Assembly (NCBI RefSeq): GCF_009861505.1
Contig: NZ_WTFT01000011.1
Location: 123,475-187,474, forward strand
From: Pseudomonas izuensis
Lineage (GTDB): Bacteria > Pseudomonadota > Gammaproteobacteria > Pseudomonadales > Pseudomonadaceae
Length of the DNA stretch: 64,000 nt
Direction of reading: 5' to 3'
Position 1 is the stretch's first letter. Every line of letters starts with the position of its first letter. Of the stretch, positions 7,900 through 18,709 are shown piece by piece. The notes under the pieces were generated by a model. It saw nothing but the letters and a program-made list of their open reading frames with translations. It made no database searches and was not told the origin of the DNA. A program made the translations under genes and the position numbers.

Positions 7900-8816
7900 G
7901 GGAACAGTTCCTCGAACAACTCGATCAGGGCCTGATTGGTCGTGGCGTTGCGCAGCAGATCGGCTTCGCTCCAGCGCTCTGCCGGAGGCTGGTCGGACCG
8001 GGCTTCCCAGCGTTTGAAGGCGTTGCTGAATGCCGGGCGGGCGTACTCGCCACAGATGTCGATACCCAGGATGCGTTTACTGGCCGCCAGCACACGAATC
8101 GCCTGCAACAGATGACTCAAGCGCATACCGCCCTGATCCCAATTGGTCGCGGCGTCTTCGCTGGCCAGCACATCCTTGTCGATGGTGATCCACACCGCTT
8201 CGGTGGGCAGGCTGGCGACCAGTTGCTGGAGAAATTGCGGCCAGTCCAGGCCGGACAGGTTGCGCCAGTGCAGCAGGTTTTCCTGTTGTCGATGCCCGGC
8301 CCCGTCACCGATCATGCCCCAGATTTTCGAAGGCGGGCGCTCCCAGGGGTACATCTCCAGGACACCGCGTTTGAGCGCGCGCAGATTGCCGCCCTTGAAC
8401 TGCGGATTTTGCAGGTCATCGCTGCACGGGCCGAGGGTGACGATGCGCCGGATGTTCGGCAGTTTCAGTGCCTGATTGACCCACGAGCCGCAATGTCGAC
8501 GGGGAGCGAATCGGACCCAGTCGGGATGATTGTCGAAGTGGATCAGGCTGGTCGGCTCCGGCAAGTCAGCCAGGAAGGCCGGCGTCAAATGGTGGTAGTC
8601 GCCGGAACCGACGAAAAAAATTTCCGGCTGCGGGCCTGTGTGCCGGGGCCGTTGTTGCAGGCGTTCGGTAAAGCGACGCCAGGTGCGTTCGCTGGACCAC
8701 AGCCGCAGTTTCGGCCCGAGATCGAGCAGGTCAAGGCGTTTGGCGCGGCCGCTGTCGAGTAACTGCGCGATGGGGGCCTGGGCAGTCAGGCTGTGGTCGA
8801 GATCTAAAATGTTCAA
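7896..8816 (-). CDS. Arginase/agmatinase-fold hydrolase (divergent ureohydrolase)
   Basis: A 306-residue protein with the metal-ligand pattern of the ureohydrolase fold: SGDYHH (71-76) in place of GGDHS, HFDNHPD with D95/H97/D99 matching the DxHxD motif, and TIDKD with D213/D215 matching the second DxD. The region after DKD is longer than in true arginases, lacks the usual DPxxxP signature and continues WDQGGM. It should therefore bind a binuclear metal centre but cleave a substrate other than free arginine or agmatine. First gene of a three-gene coupled operon with two small transporters. Confidence 0.78.
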   Translation of the reverse strand: MNILDLDHSLTAQAPIAQLLDSGRAKRLDLLDLGPKLRLWSSERTWRRFTERLQQRPRHTGPQPEIFFVGSGDYHHLTPAFLADLPEPTSLIHFDNHPDWVRFAPRRHCGSWVNQALKLPNIRRIVTLGPCSDDLQNPQFKGGNLRALKRGVLEMYPWERPPSKIWGMIGDGAGHRQQENLLHWRNLSGLDWPQFLQQLVASLPTEAVWITIDKDVLASEDAATNWDQGGMRLSHLLQAIRVLAASKRILGIDICGEYARPAFSNAFKRWEARSDQPPAERWSEADLLRNATTNQALIELFEELFP

Positions 8817-8941
8817 GGTCAGGATTCACCCTTGGCAGACCCGCCCAGACACCGGCCTCATCGATCATGAAGGCCAGCCGGGGGGCTTTTGGGGGTAAAT
8901 GCAAGGGATGGGCCAGCCATCAATAAACCAAACACCGCAGA

Positions 8942-9036
8942 CCTGTGGGAGCAAGGCTTGCCCGCGATTGAGTCACCGCGCAGCACCTGTCAGACCGCGT
9001 TATCGTTCATCGCGGGCAAGCCTTGCTCCCACAGGG
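8942..9036. repeat. REP pair (inverted)
   Basis: Two GTGGGAGCAAGGCTTGCCCGCGA-type units in opposite orientation, fairly exact copies, about 48 bp apart. They occupy most of the 232-bp gap between glpM and the arginase-like gene; I see nothing else there. Confidence 0.9.
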
Positions 9037-9048
9037 GGATTGGGGGGC

Positions 9049-9386
9049 TCAGGTATGCAGGCGAACCCAGATGCTGACGAGTGCGGTAGCAGCCATTAAC
9101 CACGCCACCGCCGCCACGGCCAACGATGCTTCCAGGCGCATCTTGTCGACCATCACGTACAAAGTCGCCAGGTAGACGAAATACGGAATGATCGACCACA
9201 TGCCAAACACGATGGTGGTCTTGAGGTCATCGATTGAACGCCCCTTGCCGACGATGTAATGGGCGATCAGCGCAAAGGTGGGAAACAGCGGCACGAGACC
9301 GGCGATGTAATAGTTTCGGGTCTTGGCCAGGGCGGCGAGGATCACCACCACCGCCGCGCCCAGGGTTGCCTTGAGAATCAGGTCCA

Positions 9387-9387
<1 letters not shown>
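9049..9387 (-). CDS. glpM: GlpM family inner-membrane protein
   Basis: A 112-residue protein with four hydrophobic helices and the conserved YYIAGLVPLFPTFALIAHY stretch typical of GlpM. In P. aeruginosa GlpM was linked to normal alginate production; its biochemical role is not known. Its ATG overlaps the aauR stop by 1 bp, so here it is the last gene of the aat-aau transcription unit. Confidence 0.88.
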
Positions 9388-10711
<1,324 letters not shown>

Positions 10712-10715
<4 letters not shown>

Positions 10716-12613
10716 ATTGGCTCGGCGGGAGTGGGGCTTACCAACGGTAAACTGAGGACGAATGCGGTACCACCGCTGGCCGGGTGCTCGACACCCAGGT
10801 GACCGCCGGTGGCGGCGGCCAGGCTCGCGGAAAGGGTCAGGCCAAGGCCCAGGCCCTGTTCGCCGGGTTTGGTGGTGAAAAACGGTTCGAACAGGTGTTT
10901 GCGCGCTTCGGCGTCGATGCCATGGCCGTTGTCCCGAACCCGCAGCCGGTACTTGCCATCGATCACATCGCCTTCGAGCCACAACGCTGGCTGCGGTTGC
11001 GCCTGCATGGCATCGAGGGCGTTACCGACGAGGTTGACCAGGATCTGCTCCAGGCGAGTCTGGTCGATTTGCACCTGCACCGATTCGAAATGGCGGTGCA
11101 GTTGCAGATGGGCGTTTTCCACTCGTGCGCCGAGCAACTGCAAGGCCGCGTCCACGGCTTTGCCAAGGCAGGCCTGGCCCTTGTCGTCACCGCGTCGGGC
11201 GAAGGAGCGCAAGCTGGCGGTGATCCGACCCATGCGGTCGATCAATTCGTTGATGGTCTTGAGGTTGGTGCTGGCCACGTCCAGTTGCCCGCGCTCGAGA
11301 AAGCGCACGGTATTACCGGACAGGGTGCGCAGCGCGGCCAGCGGCTGGTTCAATTCGTGGGCAATGCTGGTGGACATCTGGCCGATGGCCGCCAGTTTTC
11401 CGGCCTGCACCAGTTCATCCTGGGCGCGGCGCAAGGTCTCTTCGGCGTGACGCCGTTCGCGGATCTGGCCCTTGAGCCGTTCGTTGCTGGCGCGCAGGTC
11501 GACGGTGCGTTCGGTAATCCGACGCTCCAGTTGATTGTTGGCTTCCTGCAAGGCTTCCCGGGCAGCGAGGCGGGTGGCGATCACTTTGCGCCGCTCGTTC
11601 CAGGCAATCAGCAGGAACGCCACGAGGGCGAATGCCACCGCCACCAGGATGCCCTGATTGATCGCTTCGCGGCGCAGATCCTGCAACGGCGTGAGCAGGG
11701 TGAAATTCCACGGCGTATCGCTCAAGGGCCGGGTTTGTGACAGGTAACTGATGTTTTCTTCGTCGGAAACCAGCTCGCTGTTGGCCGGAAAGGTCAGCTT
11801 TTCCACACCCTCGGACAGGGTTTCCCGGGCCAGCGGTTGCAGTTCGTTGAGCGGGAACCAGTAGTACTGAAGGCTGCGGGCGAGTTTTTCCTTGGTCTCG
11901 TCGCTCAGGGGTATCACGGACTTCAAGCGCCGCGCCGGATCGCTGGACAGAATGATGATGCCGTTTTCGTCGCTGACGAAGGCCTCCAGGCGCGCGCGCT
12001 GCCAGCGTTCTTCCATGGCTTCGAGGCGCACCTTGACCACCGCGACGCCAATGATCTTGCCGTGTTCTTCCAGGCCATGGGCCAGGTAGTAACCGGGTTC
12101 GCCGTTGGTACTGCCGATGCCGTAGAACCGCCCCGGCTGACCGCGCACGGCGTTCTGGAAATAGGCGCGGAAGGACAGGTCTTCACCCAGGTAACTGTCG
12201 ACATCGCGCCAGTTGCTGGTGGCCATGACCCGACCGGTGGTGTCCATCACGTAAATGGCCCGACTGCGGCTGCGTCGGTTCAGGCCTTCGAGGTAATCGT
12301 TGACCGTTTGCCGGTGTTCCGGGGTCGGGTCGGCCAGCAGTTGCGAAACGCTGGTTTCGAGTTCCAGCAGACTGGGCAGGTAGGTGTATTTGCTGATTTC
12401 GCTTTCGACGGCGCGCGCGTGCAGTTCCAGCTGGCGCTGGCCGCTTTCGCCGAGGCTGCGGATGCCGTAGTGCTCACTGACCCAGAAGCCGATATAACCC
12501 AGTCCGATCATCAGGGCGATGATCAGCGGCGGCAGGAACAGATGGCGAATTAGACGGGGTTTCACGGCGAGTGATGGCGACGTGGCGCGATAAAGATTGG
12601 GGTCGCATTTCAT
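10712..12613 (-). CDS. aauS: Sensor histidine kinase AauS
   Basis: A 633-residue DctB-type membrane kinase. A first membrane helix (about 28-48), a periplasmic double-Cache region of about 260 residues (YVMDTTGRVMATSNW motif), a second helix (about 314-335), a coiled coil, then the HisKA box IAHELNQPLAALR and HATPase_c motifs NLVGNALDAM, DNGHGI and GLGLTLS. The ATG at 12613 has AAGG 8 nt upstream. It phosphorylates AauR in response to acidic amino acids. In P. aeruginosa ansB and ggt lie between aatP and this gene; here there is only a REP pair. Confidence 0.9.
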
Positions 12614-12666
12614 CACAGATGCCTTGGGTCAACCACAACACAAATCTTCATACCTCCGCCGGCCCC

Positions 12667-12746
12667 CGTAGGAGCCGGCTTGCTGGCGAAGCAGGCGACA
12701 CGGTGTGTCTGACAGATTGCTTTCGCTGGCAAGCCAGCTCCTACAG
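12667..12746. repeat. REP pair (inverted)
   Basis: Units of the GTAGGAGCCGGCTTGCTGGCGAA type face each other in the 145-bp gap between aatP and aauS. Confidence 0.88.
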
Positions 12747-12758
12747 GGGCGGCTGGTA

Positions 12759-13493
12759 TCAGTGCTGCAGAATCTTGTTGAGGAAGTGCTGCGTGCGGTC
12801 GGCGCGATGGGTGATATCGCCGAAGAACTCTTCTTTCTTGCAGTCTTCGATGATTTTGCCGGCATCCATGAAGATCACGCGGTCGGCCACTTTACGGGCG
12901 AAGCCCATTTCGTGGGTCACGCACATCATGGTCATGCCTTCGTGGGCCAGCTGCACCATCACGTCCAGCACTTCGTTGACCATTTCCGGGTCCAGCGCCG
13001 AGGTCGGTTCGTCGAACAGCATGACGATCGGGTCCATCGCCAGCGCGCGGGCAATCGCCACACGCTGCTGCTGGCCACCGGACAGTTGGCCCGGGTGCTT
13101 GTGGGCATGGGCCGAAAGGCCGACGCGCTCCAGCAGTTGCAGGCCTTTCTTGGTGGCTTCGGCCTTGCTGCGGCCCAGCACCTTGATCTGCGCGATGGTC
13201 AGGTTCTCGGTGATGGTCAGGTGCGGGAACAGTTCGAAATGCTGGAACACCATGCCCACCCGCGAGCGCAGCTTGGGCAGGTTGGTCTTTGGATCGGCGA
13301 TGGACGTGCCGTCGACCACGATGTCACCTTTCTGGAACGGTTCCAGGGCGTTGACGCATTTGATCAGGGTCGACTTGCCGGAACCGGACGGCCCGCATAC
13401 CACGATCACTTCGCCTTTTTTGACCTCGGTGCTGCAATCAGTCAGCACCTGGAAGTCCCCATACCACTTGTTGATGTTTTTGATAGAGATCAT
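12759..13493 (-). CDS. aatP: Acidic amino acid ABC transporter, ATP-binding subunit
   Basis: A 244-residue ABC ATPase of the polar amino acid group. Walker [11 protein letters not shown]-loop, signature LSGGQQQR, Walker [14 protein letters not shown] and H-loop VTHEMGF are intact. It energises the AatQM permease; its start overlaps the aatM stop by 4 bp. Confidence 0.95.
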   Translation of the reverse strand: MISIKNINKWYGDFQVLTDCSTEVKKGEVIVVCGPSGSGKSTLIKCVNALEPFQKGDIVVDGTSIADPKTNLPKLRSRVGMVFQHFELFPHLTITENLTIAQIKVLGRSKAEATKKGLQLLERVGLSAHAHKHPGQLSGGQQQRVAIARALAMDPIVMLFDEPTSALDPEMVNEVLDVMVQLAHEGMTMMCVTHEMGFARKVADRVIFMDAGKIIEDCKKEEFFGDITHRADRTQHFLNKILQH

Positions 13494-14164
13494 ACGGCGA
13501 ACCTTTTTTGCAGACGCTTGACCAGCTGCGAGGCGGCAAAGCTGATGATGAAGTACACGAGACCTGCGAAGACCAGGAACTCATTGGAGCGGCCAATGAT
13601 GTCGCCACTGGCGCGCGAAGCATTGAGGAAATCCACCAGGCCGACAGCGTAGACCAGCGAGGTGTCCTGAAACAGAATTATGCTCTGTTGCAGCAACAGC
13701 GGGGTCATCTTGCGAAACGCCTGCGGCAGGATGATCAGGCGCATCATCTGGCCATAGGACATGCCCAGTGCTTGTGCGGCACCCATCTGGCCCTTGGGGA
13801 TCGACTGCACGCCGGCCCGGACGATTTCGCAGAAGTACGCCGCTTCGAACATCATGAAAGCCACGATGCACGAGGTGAACGCACCGATCGGGGTGTCTTC
13901 GCCGGTGATCCAGCGCAGCACGAATGGCACCGCCAGGTAGAACCAGGTGATGACCAGCAGCAACGGAATCGAACGGAAATAGTTAACGTAGGCGCCGGCG
14001 AGGTTCGACAGCAGTTTGCTGTGGGACAGACGGCACAGCGCCAGGATGGTGCCGAGAATGATCCCGCCGGTCACGCCCAGGGCCATCAGCTTGAGGGTCA
14101 TGACCATGCCGTTCCACAAGCCCGGCAGGGACGGGATGATGCCCGAGAAGTCGAATTCCATCAT
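13490..14164 (-). CDS. aatM: Acidic amino acid ABC transporter, permease AatM
   Basis: A 224-residue HisM/GltK-type permease with about five membrane helices and the cytoplasmic EAA loop ([22 protein letters not shown]) that docks on the ATPase. The gene is coupled by 4-bp overlaps on both sides, to aatQ and aatP. Confidence 0.93.
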   Translation of the reverse strand: MMEFDFSGIIPSLPGLWNGMVMTLKLMALGVTGGIILGTILALCRLSHSKLLSNLAGAYVNYFRSIPLLLVITWFYLAVPFVLRWITGEDTPIGAFTSCIVAFMMFEAAYFCEIVRAGVQSIPKGQMGAAQALGMSYGQMMRLIILPQAFRKMTPLLLQQSIILFQDTSLVYAVGLVDFLNASRASGDIIGRSNEFLVFAGLVYFIISFAASQLVKRLQKRFAV

Positions 14165-14907
14165 TTACCCCCTACGGAAATCAGGCCCGGCACGGCAACT
14201 TTCTTCTCGACCATGCGCATCAGCAACATCAGGCTCATGTTCAGGGTGAAGTAGATCAGCGTGGCCAAGGTGAACGCTTCGAACAGGTTGGCGGAGAACT
14301 CGGCGGTCTGTTTGGTCTGCGCGAGCAGCTCCATCAGGCCGATCAACGAGGCCACGGACGAGTTCTTGAAGACGTTGAGAAACTCCGAGGTAAGCGGCGG
14401 AATGATGATCCGGTACGCCTGGGGCAGCAGCACGTTCCAGTAGATCTGCGGCAGCTTGAAACCCATGGCGCGGGCAGCGGATTCCTGGCCTTTGGGCAGC
14501 GCCTGGATACCGGTACGCACTTGTTCGCAAACGCGGGCGGTGGTGAACAGGCCCAGGCACACGACAACGCTGAGGAACGCCGAGGTGGTCGGGTTCAGGT
14601 CCTGCTTGTACCACTCTTGCAGGTCCGGCGGCAGCAGGTCGGGCACCAGGAAGTACCAGATGAACAGCTGAACCAGCAGCGGCACGTTACGGAAGAGTTC
14701 GACGTAGCAGGTGGCGATACCCGACACGATACGGTTCGGCACGGTGCGCATGACGCCCAGGATCGAACCCAGTGTCAGGGCGATGATCCAGGCCGCGACG
14801 GCAATGCCAATGGTCCAGCCCAGACCGGAGATGAACCAGTCGAGATACGTCTCGCTGCCCACACCGGTGGACTTGAAGAACACGCCCCAGTCCCAGTTGT
14901 AATTCAT
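14161..14907 (-). CDS. aatQ: Acidic amino acid ABC transporter, permease AatQ
   Basis: A 248-residue GltJ-type permease with the EAA motif around RVCEQVRTGIQALPKGQ. It forms the membrane channel with AatM. It lies 191 bp after aatJ, separated by a large stem-loop, which would allow lower expression than the binding protein. Confidence 0.93.
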   Translation of the reverse strand: MNYNWDWGVFFKSTGVGSETYLDWFISGLGWTIGIAVAAWIIALTLGSILGVMRTVPNRIVSGIATCYVELFRNVPLLVQLFIWYFLVPDLLPPDLQEWYKQDLNPTTSAFLSVVVCLGLFTTARVCEQVRTGIQALPKGQESAARAMGFKLPQIYWNVLLPQAYRIIIPPLTSEFLNVFKNSSVASLIGLMELLAQTKQTAEFSANLFEAFTLATLIYFTLNMSLMLLMRMVEKKVAVPGLISVGGK

Positions 14908-15049
14908 TAGGGTCTCCCCTCAGATCAATCGATGTACAAGTACCCGCTTGGGGAAGCTCCGTTCCCGCCTGCTCTTGAAGGGCAGGCACACGCGATCGGC
15001 TCGACAGCCACCGGTTCGAGTGCTTCCAGAAATGCCAGCAGGGAGTGAC

Positions 15050-15084
15050 TATCTCCTGAAAGGGCAGCGCCCTGTCAGGAGATA
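15050..15084 (-). promoter_or_regulatory. Stem-loop downstream of aatJ
   Basis: A 10-bp perfect outer stem (TATCTCCTGA / TCAGGAGATA) encloses a second 5-bp stem (AGGGC / GCCCT, loop AGC), separated by one A-G mismatch. It begins 15 bp after the aatJ stop. No T-tract follows in the transcribed direction, so it fits an mRNA-stabilising or attenuating hairpin between binding-protein and permease genes rather than a full terminator. Confidence 0.6.
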
Positions 15085-15098
15085 AGGTTAGTCAGAAA

Positions 15099-16013
15099 TC
15101 AGGACTTCTTGTCGTCAGCCGCTTTATCGGTCGGTTTGGCGATCAGGGCCTTGAGCTCGTCGCTCATCGGGAAGTTCAGGTTCAGGCCTTTTGGCGGGAT
15201 TGGCTGCATGAACCATTTGTCGTAGATCTTGTTGATCTCGCCCGACGCGTAGGTGGCCTTGATGGCGTCATCCACAGCCTTTTTGAACGGCTCGTCGCCT
15301 TTGCGCACCATGCAGCCGTAGATTTCGTAGGACTGTGGAGTGCCGGTCACAGCCCAGTCTTTCGCGTTCTTGGCCTTGGCCGCTTCACCCGCCAGCAGGG
15401 CGTCATCCATCATGAACGCGACGGCACGGCCGGTTTCCAGCATCTGGAAGGACTCGCCATGGTCCTTGGCGGAGATGACGTTCATGTTCATCTGCTTGTC
15501 GGCATTCATCGACTTCAGGATGCGCTCGGACGTGGTGCCAGCGGTGGTCACGACGTTTTTACCGGCCAGATCCGGGAAGTCCTTGTACTTGGAGTCTGCC
15601 TTGGTCAGCAGGCGAGTACCGATTTCGAAGATGCCGACGGAGAAGTCAACCTGCTGCTGACGCTCGACGTTGTTGGTGGTGGAACCACACTCGAGGTCCA
15701 CGGTGCCGTTCTGCACCAGCGGGATACGGGTTTGCGAGGTGACCAGGTTGTACTTGACCTGCAGGTTCGGCAGGTCCAGGTCTTTTTTCAGGGCTTCGAC
15801 GACTTTCAGCTGGATGTCGTGGGAGTAGCCGACCGGTTTGCCGGTAGCGTCCGCAATGTAGGAGAACGGGATGGAAGCGTCACGGTGGCCCAGGGTGATG
15901 ACGCCGGACTCTTTGATTTTCTTCAGGGTGCCGGTGAGTTCGGCGGCGAAAACTGGCGTGCTGATCAGAGCGGCAGCAATGGCTGCGCCCAGGATATGGG
16001 GAACGATGCGCAT
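15099..16013 (-). CDS. aatJ: Acidic amino acid-binding protein AatJ
   Basis: A 304-residue periplasmic solute-binding protein of the GltI type. The frame is open further upstream, but the ATG at 16013, with GAGGAAA just before it, gives a proper Sec signal peptide (MRIVPHILGAAIAAAL, cleavage after VFA). The SBP_bac_3 core includes GHRDASIPFSY near the start of the mature protein. It captures glutamate/aspartate for AatQMP. A sigma-54 promoter and two AauR-type sites lie upstream. Confidence 0.93.
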   Translation of the reverse strand: MRIVPHILGAAIAAALISTPVFAAELTGTLKKIKESGVITLGHRDASIPFSYIADATGKPVGYSHDIQLKVVEALKKDLDLPNLQVKYNLVTSQTRIPLVQNGTVDLECGSTTNNVERQQQVDFSVGIFEIGTRLLTKADSKYKDFPDLAGKNVVTTAGTTSERILKSMNADKQMNMNVISAKDHGESFQMLETGRAVAFMMDDALLAGEAAKAKNAKDWAVTGTPQSYEIYGCMVRKGDEPFKKAVDDAIKATYASGEINKIYDKWFMQPIPPKGLNLNFPMSDELKALIAKPTDKAADDKKS

Positions 16014-16129
16014 CAAATTTTCCTCGACATTGTTTTTTTTATGGAGCCAGTTCATCGGCCCTTTTGTGCTTCGAATGCCTGACGGCTCCTGAAGTGTTGG
16101 CGCAACAGGCATTCGTCGAAGAAGTGTAG

Positions 16130-16145
16130 AGCATGACCCGTGCCA
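16130..16145 (-). promoter_or_regulatory. Sigma-54 promoter of aatJ
   Basis: The minus strand reads TGGCACGGGTCATGCT, matching TGGCACG-N4-TTGCW at every position but one, with the -24 GG and -12 GC correctly spaced. Transcription would start near 16118, about 105 bp before the aatJ ATG. This agrees with control by the sigma-54 activator AauR encoded downstream. Confidence 0.8.
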
Positions 16146-16221
16146 GGCCAGGCTGAATGAGTCAAAGTATTGATTTGTAAGGGAATTAAATATTTAAGAC
16201 GGGTTTTTTAGCAGGAAATGA

Positions 16222-16235
16222 TCCGGTTATCCGAA
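16222..16235. promoter_or_regulatory. AauR-like binding site 2
   Basis: On the minus strand TTCGGATAACCGGA, one mismatch from TTCGG-N4-CCGAA. Its centre is 31 bp (three helical turns) from site 1, on the same face of the DNA, and upstream of the sigma-54 promoter as expected for enhancer sites. Confidence 0.6.
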
Positions 16236-16252
16236 CCGACCGGCAGGTCGCG

Positions 16253-16266
16253 TTCGGAAAACCGAA
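16253..16266. promoter_or_regulatory. AauR-like binding site 1
   Basis: A perfect inverted repeat TTCGG-AAAA-CCGAA, the arrangement I recall being reported for AauR response elements in P. putida. It lies about 108 bp upstream of the -24 element, just past the end of opgD. Confidence 0.7.
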
Positions 16267-16290
16267 TGGGGGGTGGGGCGCAACCCCGGC

Positions 16291-17916
16291 TCAGGTGTAT
16301 TTGCGCTTGTCCGGTGCCGGCGGGAAATACTGGTACAACCAGGTTTCACTCAGCGTACGGTCATTGGTCCGAATGAACAGACGCAATTCGACCGGATCTA
16401 CACTGTCGTTGGTCGGGTACCAGTCGAACAGGATCCGATAGCCCTTGATGTCATCGAGCACCAGCACGCTGAAATCCTTGACCTGCCCGTTCGAGCACGT
16501 CACCACCGGTTCGATGCCGGCACCCTCGGGCAGGCGATCCAGACCGCCGCCGGTGAAATCCACGGCGAAGCGACGGGCCCAGACTTCCGGGTAGTGCTCA
16601 CCCGGTGCCCAGCCTTCGGTGAAGCCGCCCATCCCGGAACGGGTCGCATGGACCCGCGCCAGCGGTGTGCCGACCGGCGGCAGCGCGCTCCAGTACAGTT
16701 TGTAGCCGTAGTTCAGCGAGTCGCCGGCCGCCACCGGTTTCTTCGGTGTCCAGAACGCGACGATGTTATCGAGGGTCTCGCCGGTCGTAGGAATTTCCAG
16801 CAGATCGACAGAGCCTTCGCCCCACGCCGTTGTAGGTTCGACCCACAGGCTCGGGCGTCGGCTGTACCAATCGACGGTGTCCTGATAATTGGCAAATTCG
16901 TGGTCGGTCTGCACCAGGCCGAACCCTTTCGGATCCGTGTCGGCGAAGGCATTGAATTGCAGGGTCGCGGGGTTATTCAGCGGGCGGCAGATCCACTCGC
17001 CGTTGCCACGCCACATGGCCAGGCGATCGGAGTCGTGGATCTGCGGATGAATGGTGTCGCACATCCGACGTTCGTGTTTGCCGCAGCTGAACATGCTGGT
17101 CATCGGTGCGATGCCCAGTTGTTCGATGGCGGTGCGGGCGTTGACGTGGGCGTCGACCTCCATCACCACGCGCTCGGCCTGGCAATCGATGTCAAAACGA
17201 TAGGCACCGGTGGCGCTCGGGGAGTCGAGCAAGGCGTAGACCACGAAGCGGGTGCTGTCCTTGTCCGGGGTTTCGAACCAGAACTTGGTGAAATCGGGGA
17301 ATTCCTCGCGCTTCTTGGCGTAGGTGTCGATCGCCAGACCGCGGGCCGACAAGCCGTACTGGCCGGTGGCGTCTACCGCGCGGAAGTAGCTGGCGCCGAG
17401 GAAGGACACCACGTCGTGCTTGTCCAGTTCCGGCGCCTTGAACAGCTTGAAGCCGGAAAACCCCAGGTCGCCGGTGAGCTGTTTAGTGTCGACGGTGGTT
17501 TTTTCATAGTTGAACAGCGACGGGCGGAAATGCACCTCGCGGGCCATGCGCGTCTTGGGATCGACGCTGTACATGCGCACCGGCTGCTTGAACCCCATGC
17601 CGACGTGGAAAAACTGCACATCCAGTTGACCCTTGTTTTCTTTCCACAACGAATGATCGCCGTCGTAGCGAATCGCGTTGAAATTCTGCGGCGTCATGGT
17701 CGCCAGGGTGGGCGGCAACACTTGCTTGGTGTCCTGATAGCGATTGCTGGCGAGTTGTTTGGCCTGGATTTTCAAGGCTTCGAAGTCGAAGGGTTGGGCT
17801 TCGCCATCGGCGGTCCCGGGAGCGGCCCAGGCACGAGCAGCGAGCAGGCCGGTGGCGGACAAGCCGCTGTAGGCAGCGATAGCCATGGAGGCTTTGAGCA
17901 AATTCCTGCGGTGCAT
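16291..17916 (-). CDS. opgD: Glucan biosynthesis protein D (OpgD/MdoD)
   Basis: A 541-residue periplasmic protein of the OpgG/OpgD family that shapes osmoregulated periplasmic glucans. From the ATG at 17916 it has a twin-arginine leader (RRNLLKAS, then a hydrophobic stretch ending ARAWA), as usual for OpgD. The mature part begins with [15 protein letters not shown] and contains the family's GASYFRAV and [11 protein letters not shown] segments. The frame is open upstream to 18006, but the Tat signal fixes the start. It stands alone, between the aat operon and the accessory region. Confidence 0.93.
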   Translation of the reverse strand: MHRRNLLKASMAIAAYSGLSATGLLAARAWAAPGTADGEAQPFDFEALKIQAKQLASNRYQDTKQVLPPTLATMTPQNFNAIRYDGDHSLWKENKGQLDVQFFHVGMGFKQPVRMYSVDPKTRMAREVHFRPSLFNYEKTTVDTKQLTGDLGFSGFKLFKAPELDKHDVVSFLGASYFRAVDATGQYGLSARGLAIDTYAKKREEFPDFTKFWFETPDKDSTRFVVYALLDSPSATGAYRFDIDCQAERVVMEVDAHVNARTAIEQLGIAPMTSMFSCGKHERRMCDTIHPQIHDSDRLAMWRGNGEWICRPLNNPATLQFNAFADTDPKGFGLVQTDHEFANYQDTVDWYSRRPSLWVEPTTAWGEGSVDLLEIPTTGETLDNIVAFWTPKKPVAAGDSLNYGYKLYWSALPPVGTPLARVHATRSGMGGFTEGWAPGEHYPEVWARRFAVDFTGGGLDRLPEGAGIEPVVTCSNGQVKDFSVLVLDDIKGYRILFDWYPTNDSVDPVELRLFIRTNDRTLSETWLYQYFPPAPDKRKYT

Positions 17917-18330
17917 AAGTACAACCTGTCGTGAACAATCCCGCGCCGTTCCTGGCACGTGCTGGATCAGAAATAACGGTTCGGACATGCCTTCGGCCAA
18001 ACGCATCGGTCTTTAAACAGATGCCCGATAGCATAAACCGTTCGATGGAAGCGCAAAAATGATTGATGGCATCGCGATGGCGGGCGAGTGAAACAAGACA
18101 TGTCGGGAAACATTTCCGACAGGGACTTCTGATTTAGAGGGCATTTCTGCTTTTTTCGACTAATTACTCTAAAAACCGCTTTTCAGCGCCGGGAATATTT
18201 CTATTCTGTGCTCATGACCGGTTTATGCCCTTCGGGCCGGTGCGGTTCCGTTGGCACAAGGAGCTGCTGAAAAAGGAATAGGGCGATGCGGTTTCTGAAG
18301 TTTTCTTTGACGTAGAGAAGGACATCGTCC
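17917..18330. other. Intergenic region between divergent opgD and the 61-aa gene
   Basis: A 414-bp stretch without a convincing gene. It holds an imperfect palindrome, TGTCGGGAAA-CA-TTTCCGACA (18101-18121, one bulged G), and an AT-richer segment near 18130-18210 that could contain promoters. A nine-codon ORF with ATG at 18286 is not supported by anything else. Confidence 0.5.
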
Positions 18331-18516
18331 ATGTCGAAAGTACAAGGCATCACCGAAATGTTGGGAATCTTTCCGTGCCTGGGCAGCGGGCGGCGAAGGC
18401 GCCGGCTCAATAGCGAGGAGATGAAGCTGGTGGAGCGCTATCGCGAGCTGTCGGAGAGTGACCGGATAGCCATGAGGTATCTGGTGGATGCGATGAGGAG
18501 TGTTTCGCGGTTTTGA
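18331..18516 (+). CDS. Small basic/acidic protein of unknown function (61 aa)
   Basis: A 61-residue protein I do not recognise by name. A short N-terminal part is followed by a run of arginines (GRRRRRLN, about 20-27) and an acidic amphipathic helix with LSESDRIAMRYLVDAM. That helix resembles the C-terminal tail found after some Xre-type helix-turn-helix domains, but no DNA-binding domain is present. An AAGGA lies upstream of the ATG. The protein could be a small regulator or adaptor. Confidence 0.6.
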   Translation: MSKVQGITEMLGIFPCLGSGRRRRRLNSEEMKLVERYRELSESDRIAMRYLVDAMRSVSRF

Positions 18517-18599
18517 GTAGCCCTGGCTACCGTGAAAGCCATTTGGCTTTTACGGTGGCCAGGCTGGTCAAGAGAACGAACTATTCGAATGTGGTCCTT

Positions 18600-18700
18600 T
18601 GTAGGAGCGAGCCTGCTCGCGATGGTCGTCAACGATTACGCGTGTTTTCTGGCTGGACGCGGTGTTCTTGAGTCCATCGCGAGCAGGCTCGCTCCTACAG
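18600..18700. repeat. REP pair (inverted)
   Basis: Two GTAGGAGCGAGCCTGCTCGCGATGG-type units in opposite orientation in the 193-bp gap between the 61-aa gene and the Bro-N gene. Confidence 0.9.
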
Positions 18701-18709
18701 GTTATCTCT

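Noticed and set aside
15050..15084. Rho-independent terminator after aatJ
   Set aside because: No T-run follows in the transcribed direction, and the permease genes downstream need read-through.
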